A stretch of DNA of 64,000 bases, taken from Notospermus geniculatus (lineage: Eukaryota > Nemertea > Pilidiophora > Heteronemertea > Lineidae). Positions within the stretch are counted from its first letter, which is position 1. Every line of letters begins with the position of its first letter. The DNA lies in contig NMRB01001346.1 in assembly GCA_002633025.1 (NCBI GenBank), forward strand, positions 71,698-135,697, in the 5' to 3' direction. The notes under the pieces are model-generated. The model had not been told where the DNA came from. It saw only the letters and a program-made list of their open reading frames with translations, and made no database searches. Below, in pieces: positions 45,787-56,707 of the stretch. A program made the position numbers and the translations under genes.

Positions 45787-45895
45787 AAAGGCCCGTTTAC
45801 ACATGCAATTTTTCACATGCAACTTCATGCAACTTATTGCATAAACCTGATGAGACCAAAAAGTTTCATAAAAGTTGCATGTGTAAACCATCTGG
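45787..45895. mobile_element. Short MITE with AAAGGCCCGTTTACAC end
   Basis: AAAGGCCCGTTTACACATGCAA and the complement of GGTTTACACATGCAACTTTT enclose TGCAACTT repeats. Ends of this type are seen in Harbinger-like MITEs. The right terminus is incomplete. Confidence 0.45.
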
Positions 45896-47299
45896 TGCTC
45901 ACCAGTCTATCTGGCCTGACGGCCATCTAGCCTGGTTCGAATCCATCACATTTCCCGTTTCTGAGGGGGTGAGAGCCTCAGCCAATCATCGGGGCGCGAT
46001 GGAAAATCGACGTGCCAATCAAAATCCATGTTACAAATTCGAGCGTGAAGAGCAAAGGAAGTGTCCAACGGTGATTTTTTTCGCGAGTTCTGATTGGCTC
46101 GGAGGCGGGGTCAAGTAGGGGTCAGGTTCATTAATAATTTATGCATTAACGGAAAAGATGACATGATTCGGACAAGGCTAGAGACGGAGTCGATAGCCTT
46201 GTTTGGACAAGATGNTAACCACGCATTCCGGTAAAAAATCATCTTTTGTGGCTAAGACGACTTACGATGATAATAATGATTTATTAGGTCAAACTCCCGA
46301 AAAGGTTGGACAGAAAGCCATAGTATTTCACATAATTCATATATTTTTTAATCGCACGCTCTGGTGGAAATTATCAATTGATGCCACCAATCCATAATAG
46401 GTCTTTGCTTTCGTGTTTCAACAGACCTGTGAATCTAAACCCGCGTGTCTCATTCGTTCCAACTTTGACTACCTGCTCCGTGTGTGTACAACAGGTTCGT
46501 CATTGAATAACTGCAAGTTGGACAGGTTCACATACGGAATTCTCCACTTCCATTAAATTCATTGTGCATCAAATTCGCCAAGTTGTACACCGAATTCGAT
46601 ATAAAACGAAGGGCATTGATATTGCTCTTTACCGCTTTCTCGTAATTCAATCGCGACGATAAGTGAATGGTGAACGCCTACCTACTCTGCTGACTGATAA
46701 TTAAACTACCTTTAGTAAGTACACGTATTAGTAAGTACACGTATTAATTTTTAGTACATGTAAGTACACGTATTAATTATATCGAATTTGAACAGCACGC
46801 TTCAAAATGAGATGCTATATTTCTAGGATTCGTCCAATTGCTTCTGTATCATCTATAAATGTACTTTTCCAGTTTATATTAACAAATTATTCTTCATTTT
46901 TTTCTTTAATACGGTACCTAATATCTACGAAATTTTCCTGACCGAGTTTATTTTTCTAGTTTGTATGAAATAACAAATGATATTTTATTAATCTGTACAT
47001 GTACAACAAATTTGAAATCTTGCAAAAGACATCTGTGAGATCAGATCAGTCATTTGACAAATAGGTGTCACTACGGTCCAATTCAATGCCTAATGGACCC
47101 ATTCATGGTTGATCGAGCACCAATCAAGAGAATTTTATTTGGTATTGATCCACAACTAGAACTTGCTGCCGTCTTTTGGCGATAAGCGCGGCTGACTGCT
47201 CCTATTGTACCACCCTGAAGAGCTGCCAAGTTATGAAATTAAAAGCTAAATGAAATGGTCCATGGACCATCTGCTCACCTGGTTGGACATAATAGTGTT
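45896..47299. other. Intergenic, no gene seen
   Basis: A single N at 46215 marks an assembly join. AGTACACGTATTA occurs three times near 46720-46780. ORFs here are short and unrecognised. Confidence 0.35.
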
Positions 47300-47875
47300 G
47301 TGACAGATGAAGGTACATATCAGTCATGAGCAATCTGGGTCAAGTCATTCCCGAGTTACAGGACTTTGATGATTTTGGGGCTATGCCATCTGGCGGCCAT
47401 ATTGGATGTCCGATCGGGCCAAAACTTCACACGCACAAAAACGTCACCTAGGGGGAGCCACACAGCATATTTCCAAATTGCACCGAAACTCGGTATTTTT
47501 GAAGGTACCCCTCTAATACACGTTTATGCAAGATATGAACTTGCTCAGTGAAATAATGGTGAACTGTGGTAGGTTCGTTACTTTTGTACAACGTTGACCT
47601 CTGTGACCTTGAAAAGTAGGTCAAATCAAAAACTCGTTATATACGTTATGTATCCTACTTAGATACACCTATGATAAAAATTTGGAGATGATCCATGTGT
47701 TAGTTCAGGAGTTATTGCACTTTTTGTGTTTTTGGTTTTGGCCATCTGGTGGCCAAGCCAAGAATTGAATCGGACCGAAACTTGGTGTCATATAGGTCAT
47801 ATGATCTAGGGCTATATAATGTACCAAGTTTCGGACACAGCATGACGAAAAAAGCTCACAGGTGAGCTGAAAATT
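47300..47875. repeat. Repeat with about 240-bp sub-units, probable transposon interior
   Basis: Two diverged units share a GCCATCTGGNGGCCA block, then CGG(G/A)CC(A/G)AAACTT and a GTTGACCTCTGTGACCTTG segment. The right side ends AGCTCACAGGTGAGCT, a palindrome resembling a transposon terminus. Confidence 0.45.
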
Positions 47876-48188
47876 ACTCACCTAACATAGACATACCACT
47901 CACCGATAAAAAGCAGTGCAGTGAGATGAAAAACCTCAACGTTTTTATGTACAAAACAACGAAGTTAGGTTAGATTTTCGTTGAAGGGGACTGGATGTGG
48001 TGGAGAGGAAATGCATCGCGAAGCGCGACGCCGATTATCATTATCATCAAATCATATTGTATCATAGCACTAATACGTCATCAATCAAACCATCGAGGCG
48101 TTTCACGAAGTCAAGTCCATTGTATACGTTTATAAAGTGGTGTAACCTTATACACACAACGAACACGGAAAATCAGGGTTACTAAAGC

Positions 48189-48976
48189 CCAGGACCCATA
48201 TTCATAAAACTACTTAAGTCTAAGTCTGACACTTATACACTTATCCTTTGTTCAACACAAAAGATAAGTATCACACTTTGACTTAAGTATGTTTATGAAT
48301 ATGGACCTGGGCCCATATTCATAAAACTACTTAAGTCTAAGNTCCTATTACTTAAGCAAATTCTCAGCTCAGGAAATTCGTAAGGTGCTTCGTGCATACC
48401 ACTTGAATGATTTCCTTAGCCAAGAATTATTTTACGAGGTTAAGGATAATCTTACACTTAATATAAGGATTTTTTGTGCATACGGGGCCAGGACCCATAT
48501 TCATAAAACTACTTAAGTCTAAGTCTGACACTTATACACTTATCCTTTGTTCAACACAAAAGATAAGTATCACACTTTGACTTAAGTATGTTTATGAATA
48601 TGGACCTGGGCCCATATTCATAAAACTACTTAAGTCTAAGTGTGACACTTATCTTTTGTTCAACACAAAAGATAAGTATCATACATGTACTTTGGCTTAA
48701 GTATGTTTGTGAATATGGACCCTGGGCCCATGTTCATAAAACTACTTAAGTCTAAGTGTGACACTTATCCTTTGTTCAACACAAAAGATAAGTATCACAC
48801 TTTGACTTAAATAGGGAGGTTGAGATCAGTGACTTATCACGGATCCGTATACGTATACGGATCGAAATGTACACAAAATCTGTCCTCGTTGTACAGAATT
48901 CTATCCGTATACGTATAAGGATCCATGACAAGTCGCTGATCTCAACCTCCCAATTATGTTTATGAATATGGACCCT
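48189..48976. repeat. Tandem array of about 118-bp inverted-repeat units
   Basis: Units begin at 48189, 48310 (cut by N at 48342), 48489, 48610 and 48725. Each is a hairpin of CCCATATTCATAAAACTACTT and its complement around TTTGTTCAACACAAAAGATA. The last unit is split by another palindromic element (about 48812-48951, arms GGGAGGTTGAGATCAG and CCGTATACGTATACGG). The undisturbed neighbours show the empty site. Confidence 0.8.
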
Positions 48977-49783
48977 GAAGAAGAATGGTGTCAACTGGGG
49001 TGTCTTTAGAACACGGTGTGGACGCTCAGCAGGCCCTGCAATAAGAATAATGCCTGTGTGTTGATGCCCTTAAGAGTCACCAGAACTACTACCATTTGTG
49101 ATGCCTGTGCCTAGTTTTTCATTTTCAACTGCGATGGATCGCTCGAAACCAACAGGTGTTCACATAATGCGTATCCTCTCGAGTCTGTTCCCTCAAACAC
49201 AGCCGGTCGATCCATATCCGCCAGTATGCATGGCGCAAGGCGTACATTCAGTCGGTTGTTAACATACTCGCTCGTGTGTAACACATCGTTGGACGGACGC
49301 AACCGTATACTATCTCGTCCTGGACAAGCAACAGGTTCTAACCTGGCGTATATAGTACATCAAGGGGATAAGGCAGAAAAAATATCATTCTTTATCAAAC
49401 CGTTTACATGTAAATATAGGATAAATAGTGCAGCCATGTGGCAGGTAAGGACCGAAATTAGTAGTATTTTGATATCGCGATGCGCAGCCTTTCACGCATG
49501 GACGCGACTGCATCGTATCGTCTCAAGTATCAGAGTACATGTAGGCCTATAATTGATAGGCCTGTGGTCAAACCTCATTTTTTGGTGTTCAGTATTAGCT
49601 ATGTTGTGTGATTTACGTATTATACATTTTCCGAGTATACACATTTAAAACCAAGTGTAGATATCCATTTTATTGAGTGCAACATATGATTATCTTTAAC
49701 CGCATCGAAATTCATGACTTAAAAAGTAGGCCCCTGGATAATGTCGCTTGAATCAGTATTCTGATAGAAGAGAAAATTTTATA

Positions 49784-50615
49784 GTTCAAGAAGTCGCTTC
49801 GTTAACGATAACACAATTGACGTTATTTATGACGTACATGTACATCTACAGTGTAAAAAATAACGTGAACGTTAATGTTACCGTTGTTGCAATAGGGAGG
49901 TTTCGAAATCATACGATAAACGTAAACGTTAACGACAACTTTATTTTTGTACCGAAAATGCAATACAAAATCTGCTTAATGTGTAGTATGAAAAATAACG
50001 TTGTCGTAAAGTTTTGGTTTATCGTTTGATTTCGAAACCTCTCCAGTGTAAAAAATAACGTTAACGTTAATGTACGTTAGCGGGATGACCTCTTATCGTC
50101 TCTATTAGATGTACTACATACATGTATAAATGTATAGTTAACACTTTGAGACGGGTTTTATTATTCTATTTTGTTTGCCTACTGATAGTGCTACCCGTAT
50201 GTGTGAGAGAACTCACGTGTTACGTTGCAACGTCGTACGGCACGTGTACAAATAGGCCTAGGCCTATGCATCGGATGAAAACAACGCCGTGGTGGTATAT
50301 TGCGGATACTTATTTACGCTCATTTAGCTCTTAGGAACTAAAAATTTTATTCATGGCTTAGATATTGGGTCATATGAATAAAGACTAGCAAATGCTTTTA
50401 CTTCAGATTTGTACAGCATTGCCTTGTGCATTTGTATTGCAAAATTCAAGTAAAAGCATTTACATGTACATGTACTAGTCTTTATTTATATGACCCATTA
50501 TTACACAGAATGTGAGCAACCTATGCGCCAAGGATTTATGAAATCTTGAAGGACAATAGGTCATTATATAATCGAAATTCCTCCTTTTTTTTAAATTACA
50601 CACAGCTTGGAGGAA
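49784..50615. repeat. Haplotype-type duplicate, copy A
   Basis: This is nearly identical to 51467-52290, differing by scattered substitutions and an ACATGTACATGT-type indel near 50461. It includes a palindromic MITE (49897-50045) and a hairpin MITE (50395-50490). Apparent ORFs are products of the palindromes. The copy ends at CTTGGAGGAA, where the two versions diverge. Confidence 0.8.
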
Positions 50616-51465
50616 CAAGAAAAGGACATCGGAGCGATGTCAATGGTTTCCGATGAGAAGTTTACTACTCTAGAGCTAGTTTTCTGTGACCTTGACCTCT
50701 GACCTTGAGAAGTATTGCATAACTGGAACAGGGATCCATGATTAACCAAAAGGGGATGGTTAATGCAGGCTTCTAATTAGTTTTCCCCTGAAATTCTGAG
50801 TAGATTTGCATTTTAGAACTGTCTGACCATGACCTTGACCTCTGACCTTAAAGGTCATTGTGTAATCCGAAAGGTCATCCTTGTTAAAGTAGCTGTATAG
50901 GTGAAGCTTTCAGGCTTCTACCATCACCAGGTTCTGACCTATCGTATGTTATATGTGACAGCTGACTGTGACCTTGACCTCTGACCTTGAGAATTATTGT
51001 GTAAGTGGAACAGGCATCCTTGATGAAACTTATAGGAGATGGTTAAATCGGGCTTCTAATTAGTTTTCTCCTGAAATTCTGAGCAAATTTGCACTTTAGA
51101 ACTGTTTGACCTTGACCTTGACCTCTGACCTTCAAGGTCATTGCGTAATCCGAAAGCTTATCCTTGATAACCTAGGTGCAGATGAAGGTTTTAGGCTTCC
51201 ACCATCACCAGGTCCTGTCTCATGTTATTTGTGATGGTTGGCTGTGACCTTGACCTCTGACCTTGAGAAGTATTGCATAACTGGAACAAGATCCCTGATT
51301 AAACCTATCGGGGATGGTTAATTCAGGCTTCTAATTCGTTTTTTCCTGAAATTCCGAGGAGATTTGCGCTTAAGAACAGTTTGACCTTGACCTTGACCTC
51401 CGACCTTCAAGGTCATTGCGTAATCTGAAAGCTCATCCTTGATAACCTAGGTGTAGGTGAAGGTT
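50616..51465. mobile_element. Insert with repeated TGACCTTGACCTCTGACCTT
   Basis: It follows CTTGGAGGAA at 50606-50615 and runs to the N at 51466. The motif TGACCTTGACCTCTGACCTT or a variant occurs about six times (near 50687, 50829, 50968, 51112, 51244 and 51383) in units of about 140 bp with partial 280-bp periodicity. On the other strand this gives AGGTCA half-sites spaced as DR1 and DR0 and TCAAGGTCA sites, the binding pattern of several nuclear receptors. The right terminus is missing. Confidence 0.6.
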
Positions 51466-51466
51466 N

Positions 51467-52290
51467 GTTCAAGAAGTCGCTTCGTTAACGATAACACAAT
51501 TCACGTTATTTATGACGTACATGTACATCTACAGTGTAAAAAATAACGTGAACGTTAATGTTACCGTTGTTGCAATAGGGAGGTTTCAAAATCATACGAT
51601 AAACGTAAACGTTAACGACAACTTTATTTTTGTACCGAAAATGCAATACAAAATCTGCTTAATGTGTAGTATGAAAAATAACGTTGTCGTAAAGTTTTGG
51701 TTTATCGTTTGATTTCGAAACCTCTCCAGTGTAAAAAATAACGTTAACGTTAATGTTACGTTAGCGGGATGACCTCTTATCGTCTGTATTAGATGTACTA
51801 CATACATGTGTAAATGTATTTTTAACACTTTGAGACGGGTTTTATTATTCTATTTTGTTTGCCTATTGATAATGCTACCCGTATGTGTGAGAGAACTCAC
51901 GTGTTACGTTGCAACGTCATACGGCACGTGTACAAATAGGCCTAGGCCTATGCATCGGATGAAAACAACGCCGTGGTGGTATATTGCGGATACTTATTTG
52001 CGCTCATTTAGCTCTTAGGAACTAAAAAAATTTTATTCATGATTTAGATATTGGGTCATATGAATAAAGACTAGCAAATGCTTTTACTTCAGATTTGTAC
52101 AGCATTGCCTTGTGCATTTGTATTGCAAAATTCAAGTAAAAGCATTTACTAGTCTTTATTTATATGACCCATTATTACACAGAATGTAAGCAACCTATGC
52201 GCCAAGGATTTATGAAATCTCGAAGGACAATAGGTCATTATATAATCTAAATTCCCTCCGTTTTTTTCAATTACACACAGCTTGGAGGAA
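51467..52290. repeat. Haplotype-type duplicate, copy B
   Basis: This is the partner of 49784-50615, starting directly after the single N at 51466. It continues into a 37-bp palindrome in place of the long insert that follows copy A. Confidence 0.8.
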
Positions 52291-52317
52291 TTATACTGTC
52301 AGTATAATTCCTCCAAG
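52281..52317. mobile_element. 37-bp transposon-end palindrome with 7-bp target duplication
   Basis: The arms CTTGGAGGAATTATACTG and its exact complement are separated by one base. CACACAG flanks both sides (52274-52280 and 52318-52324). It looks like two terminal repeats fused after loss of the whole interior of the element present in copy A. Confidence 0.7.
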
Positions 52318-52324
52318 CACACAG

Positions 52325-53919
52325 TCATTGATATCCTGTTGACATTCTTTCGGCCCGTATCCACGCTCCCATCAGAAGTGTGGCCTTGAATTCATCGGGG
52401 AATAGTTGATTCAGCTGCGGAAGCTTGGCCTATAGTGCATTCTGATATTTGCGTATCCCATAACTCTTCACTGAACACCTTGCAAGGTGTTTGCAGAGTC
52501 TATGGTTTTATCCATATTCAAATTAAAATCAGTATACCTGTGGAAAAAAGTCCCCCTGAGTCAAGGTGCGGCTGCTATTGTCCCAGTGGATTAAACCTTC
52601 GTGAAGGATTAGGCCTTGATTACCAAGCCTGACCATAACCGTTGACAATGCATGGACTTCGTTTTGAGGACTTCGATTCCTGGGACTTTTTCCGCTGGTA
52701 CACCGGGTACATGGACCATCAATTGCTTATAATAATGATACGTTGTTCAAGGGAGCGGGCCAACTACAGTCGTGAGGTTTCGCAAATCTGACGAAATACG
52801 AAGGACGAAATTGGACTTCATTTACATTTACACGACGTAATGTATTTCAGGAAATGGTTGGTACCATAAATATCGCCTGCTTCAAGAGCATCTTTTAGCG
52901 TACATGTATGACGTTAGACCAATAGAGTTACGGTGTACATGTAAACTGTGACCAAACTGCTTTGGGGGGGGGGGGGCTAGCTCCTACACACAGATGACTA
53001 TGAAGCCCAAAGAGTTCCTTCTACTGATGTGCTCCTTTATTGTTAACTATGCCATGGTGCAACTCTGGATGATGGTGTATACATCTGTTCGAAAAATCTC
53101 TGGTCGTAATCTGTATCTGTACCTCTAGTTCTCTGCATAGCATCCTGGATACTGAGGAGTGTTAACTTGGCCCTTCCTAACGCATCAGCCAATCATTGAA
53201 AAGGGGCATAAGGGTCCGCCCAATAACTGTCCATCCTTGGCTTTGCTAAAGCTACATTTTTACTATAAATTATAGTATTAATTATAATTCTACATTTTAC
53301 CAAATCCTAACCTAATATACAAAATCCCTTAAAACCAAAACCTCTTTTGGTAACAAGGCCCCCTCCTAGACTTGTCCTGACGCCAGGACAATAAAAGAAA
53401 AACTACTACTCCAGCCAGAACTATGGCCGCATGACATAAGCCAATTTTCGACGCGCTGTTTACTTCATAGCAAGAAGCAACTGGTCATTACAGCATAACT
53501 GCCGCATTTATTTATTGCACGGGATGAGGAGGGTCTGCACAGCTGCTGACATTTGATTGCTAAATGAGTATCCAGGGTCGTTCAGTCACTGTCATCATTT
53601 CATTTTTTGAAGCATTATTCAGTGTATTCAGAAACTTTTGATCCAATATTTATGGGTCAGGCTTTAGAGAGTGGACAATGTGAACACTGATGGATGATCA
53701 GGGGACGGTATATCAATACTTTATTGATAAATAAACCACAGCTGAGTGTAACAGCTGTTCTTCATCGTTCATACAATACGACGAAGACACAATACATAGA
53801 TCAATACTACTGACATAAGGCACAGACGTCCAGAGATTCATCACAGTCAGTGGGCGTACGATCCAGTCGAACCGAAGACTATATACAATCATTACTTGAC
53901 CTCGTGAAATTTAGCCTGC
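52325..53919. other. Intergenic, no gene seen
   Basis: 52770-52920 contains one end and part of the interior of the GAGGTTTCGCAAATCTGACG MITE family, truncated. A poly-G run lies at 52964. 53848-53900 has GGGCGTACGATCCAGTCGAA, a motif repeated at 54955 and, in part, at 54538. Confidence 0.4.
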
Positions 53920-54475
53920 AGCCCACAAGGCGATATCGCAAGCGAGCAAATTCAGCTGTTGGCGCCAAGTGTGCGCAAGACAGCGATGCGTGGAATCCTA
54001 TCCTCTCGCCCGCGATGTTCGCCCATTGTCAGGGAGGTTTCGCGAATCTGACGAAACACGAACTAACTACGAAATTCATCTTCATTTCCAGGACCTGGCG
54101 TATTTCAGGAAATTGTTGGTACCACAAATGCCCCTGCTGCCAGTTTGTCTTTTAGCACGATATGTAAGACCGAGAGACTTATGGTGCATCTTGACAAATT
54201 TCAAAGTTTAATATTCACCGTAACTCTATCGGTCTAACGTCATACGCTAAAAGACGCTCGCAGTAGGCGACATATGTGGTACCAACCATCTCCAGAAATG
54301 AAGAAATGAAGTCCAATTTCGTATTTCGTACTTCATGTTTCGTTAGATTTGCGAAAACTCACTAACACCAAAGCCGATACCGCCTCGTCTGCGGTGGGTG
54401 GTAAAAAGATCGGTGGCAAGTTGATCCTCTTGCGATATCGCCCAGTGCGCTGCTGACTTTAATGCCACTAATATA
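53920..54475. mobile_element. MITE interrupted by a second MITE
   Basis: The outer parts (53920-54031 and 54361-54475) match the two halves of the intact element at 6640-6871: CAAGGCGATATCGCAAGCGA at the left, then TGCGTGGAATC and TTCGCCCATTGTC, and at the right ACACCAAAGCC, CTGCGGTGG and GCGATATCGCCCAG. The interruption is 54032-54360, with ends GGGAGGTTTCGCGAATCTGA and a TCAGATTTGC-type complement. Confidence 0.7.
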
Positions 54476-54537
54476 TCAGTCTTGAGTTCTTTGTAATATC
54501 GCTGGAAGCACCCATCCACTGTCTTCGGGGGGGGGGG

Positions 54538-54690
54538 CGATCCAGTCGAACCGAGCTCCTCATACACATCTACTTGATGTCGCGAACTGATACCAGTATC
54601 TTCCGCTTGCTGACGTCCACTCTCCGTCAGCCGGCGAAGAATCGCCTTTGGTATCCATTCCAGGACTTCCGCAGAAACCACCCGTATCTA
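54538..54690 (-). pseudogene. Fragment related to the 4-kb exon of the downstream gene
   Basis: 54600-54666 read on the minus strand aligns to 57738-57803 with about 7 differences in 66 bases. Both encode IPKAILRRLT-SGRQQA in the same frame. The flanking minus-strand frame continues SSRHQVDVYEELGSTG, unlike the downstream gene, and is broken by a poly-G run. It may be a duplicated exon piece or a fragment of a paralog. Confidence 0.55.
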
Positions 54691-55379
54691 TAGACCTTTC
54701 CAACAAAGATGGTGGCCCACTAGTCGTGGCCATTCATTGTCCAAGCATGATATAACACTACCAAACGCATCCTCTCAGAGACAATTATTATACCTTACAA
54801 TTGTATCCATGTCGCTTGACCAGCTTAACATGCCAGTGGCCATTAAATGGTAGTAAAACTTCTGATCTCAATGTCATATCCTGTAATGTTAGACTGCCAT
54901 CTTTGTTGCAAAACCTTTTTTCAATGACGCTGAAACCGTTCATCCACGGTCTACAGGTGGGCGTACGATCCAGTCGAATGCGCTCCTACTTGATGTCGAG
55001 AGTGAATGGCCACTATAATTGCATTTTCTGATCAATCCATAACTCCTGAGAGGCTTGACAGCGTGACAAAACCATCTGTGGCCGAACTTACAGTGCCCAT
55101 CATACTAATTAGGCCTCTAGGCCTATGTACAGCATCTCATACGGCGTGCATCTATGCAATATTCCATACACAGATGGAATATGGAATATCCAAATTGCAG
55201 CTCAAGGGCCCCAACCGAAAATGAGCACCGTAATTATTCTTTCAATGGCTATTACTTCAGATCAAGTGGTACAACCTGGCGCACGTGTCCGCGCTTATCG
55301 GCTCTGTCCATCCTTATATCGATTCCTTCTACCAAATATAGCCATGGTATATCTAATTATTTCGAAGTCCTCACTTATT
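54691..55379. other. Intergenic, no gene seen
   Basis: 54955-54980 repeats GGGCGTACGATCCAGTCGAA and is followed by CTACTTGATGTCG, both also present at 54538-54580. No exon is supported. Confidence 0.35.
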
Positions 55380-56075
55380 TGAAAAGGCAGAGCCACGGAA
55401 CTTGCCAGTCTGCACCTGATGGTTCAGCATGCTATACTCGTGGCTTGCCGTGTGGCTCTGCCGTATTCATCCTGAGAGCATCAGGGGTTCTGAGCGCTCG
55501 CTCCCTTCGTCACCGCACGGTGACTAAGAGAGCGAACGCTCAGAACCATCTCAGGATGGCCATATTTCTCAAATCCAATCTGATCGGTTCTTGGGAGTGC
55601 TGTCGCGTACGTAATCATCGGACGTGTATCCTCTGTGTAATAGGGAGGTTTCGCTAATCTGACGAAACACGAAGTACGAAATACGGAACTCAGCTTCATT
55701 TCCATGACGTAATGTATGTATACACTGTATTTCTGGAGATGGTTAGTACCACAAACATCCCTTGCTGCCAGAGCATCTTTTAGGGCCTATCAGGTAAGAC
55801 CGAGAAAGTTATGGTGCATCTTGAATCTTTAAATTTCCACTTCGTAGATACCAAGTGGAAACGAAAGATAAATTAAAATTTATTACACCGTAACTCTATC
55901 GGTCTATAACATCATACGCTACATGTAAAAGACGCTCTTGCAGCAGGCGATATTGGTACCAACCTTCTCTTGAAATACATTAGAGGTCTACATGTACGTC
56001 ATGGAAATGAAGTCCAGTTTCGTATTTTCGTACTTGCTGTTTCGTCAGATTTGCGAAACCTCACCATTGATATAT
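55380..56075. mobile_element. Cluster of three foldback elements
   Basis: 55386-55463 is a hairpin with GGCAGAGCCACGGAACTTGCC-type arms. About 55470-55560 has CTGAGAGCATCAGGGGTTCTGAGCG and a complement. 55643-56065 is a copy of the GGGAGGTTTCGC family, with ends GAGGTTTCGCTAATCTGACG and the complement of GAGGTTTCGCAAATCTGACG. Confidence 0.6.
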
Positions 56076-56199
56076 AAGGCTGACCGTACATGTACGTAAC
56101 TCTGATCTTTCACATCAGCCAATCATTCTACTCATTAGTGAGTAACATGTATTCTGATTGGTTCCGATGATTTCGCTCTCGACGCTGTTATTGCTACAG

Positions 56200-56310
56200 T
56201 TCTTGCGAGATTCGAACCCACGACCCCCGCAAGTGCCATATGCCCTTAATGTTGGCGAGGGTGCCCTGGTCGTGGGTTCGAATCCCGCAAGAACTGCATT
56301 AGTTACCCAG
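56200..56310. repeat. Inverted pair of tRNA-like 3' ends
   Basis: CAGTTCTTGCGAGATTCGAACC and, inverted 60 bp later, GGTTCGAATCCCGCAAGAACTG are exact B-box and acceptor-stem-like segments in opposite orientation. No complete tRNA cloverleaf can be drawn, so this is a foldback of SINE or tRNA halves rather than a tRNA gene. Confidence 0.6.
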
Positions 56311-56707
56311 AACCAGTCAGTTCGTCGTCAAACTAGTCCACACTTAGCTTTGTGAATAAGGCCCTATTGGCCTATTCAAACCAATCATAATGTATCATTG
56401 TGTCACATGGAGTTTCTTTTGCAGATCTGAAAGAAAAGGCTTTATATTTATGCTAGAGTGCCCCCCCCCCCCACGACCAAGACCAAGCAGGACAGTCCAA
56501 ATGAATAATGCTTTATAGATACATGTATATGCATATTCTTTATTCATATCAAGTGATCCCTTTCTTTTGATGACCCATTTTCTGTACAAAATCGACTATC
56601 ATCCATTTAATGCAGTATACCTCTTGTCGTTTACAGATCGGCGCTTCTGATCGTAAGCGCCCAACTCTGCCGGAGTGGAAGCGGGCCAGACGCCTTACGA
56701 CGATGCC

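Noticed and set aside
48189-48976. Regularly spaced repeats that might suggest a CRISPR array
   Set aside because: The units are palindromic transposon-like hairpins in an animal genome, without unique spacers of constant size.
49748-52018. Repeated small ORFs reading VKNNVNVNVTVVAIG and similar
   Set aside because: They are translations of a palindromic MITE and its duplicate copy; the low-complexity product reflects AACGTT-rich arms.
56200-56310. Possible tRNA gene because of GGTTCGAATCC
   Set aside because: Only two inverted B-box halves are present; no A box and no cloverleaf can be formed.
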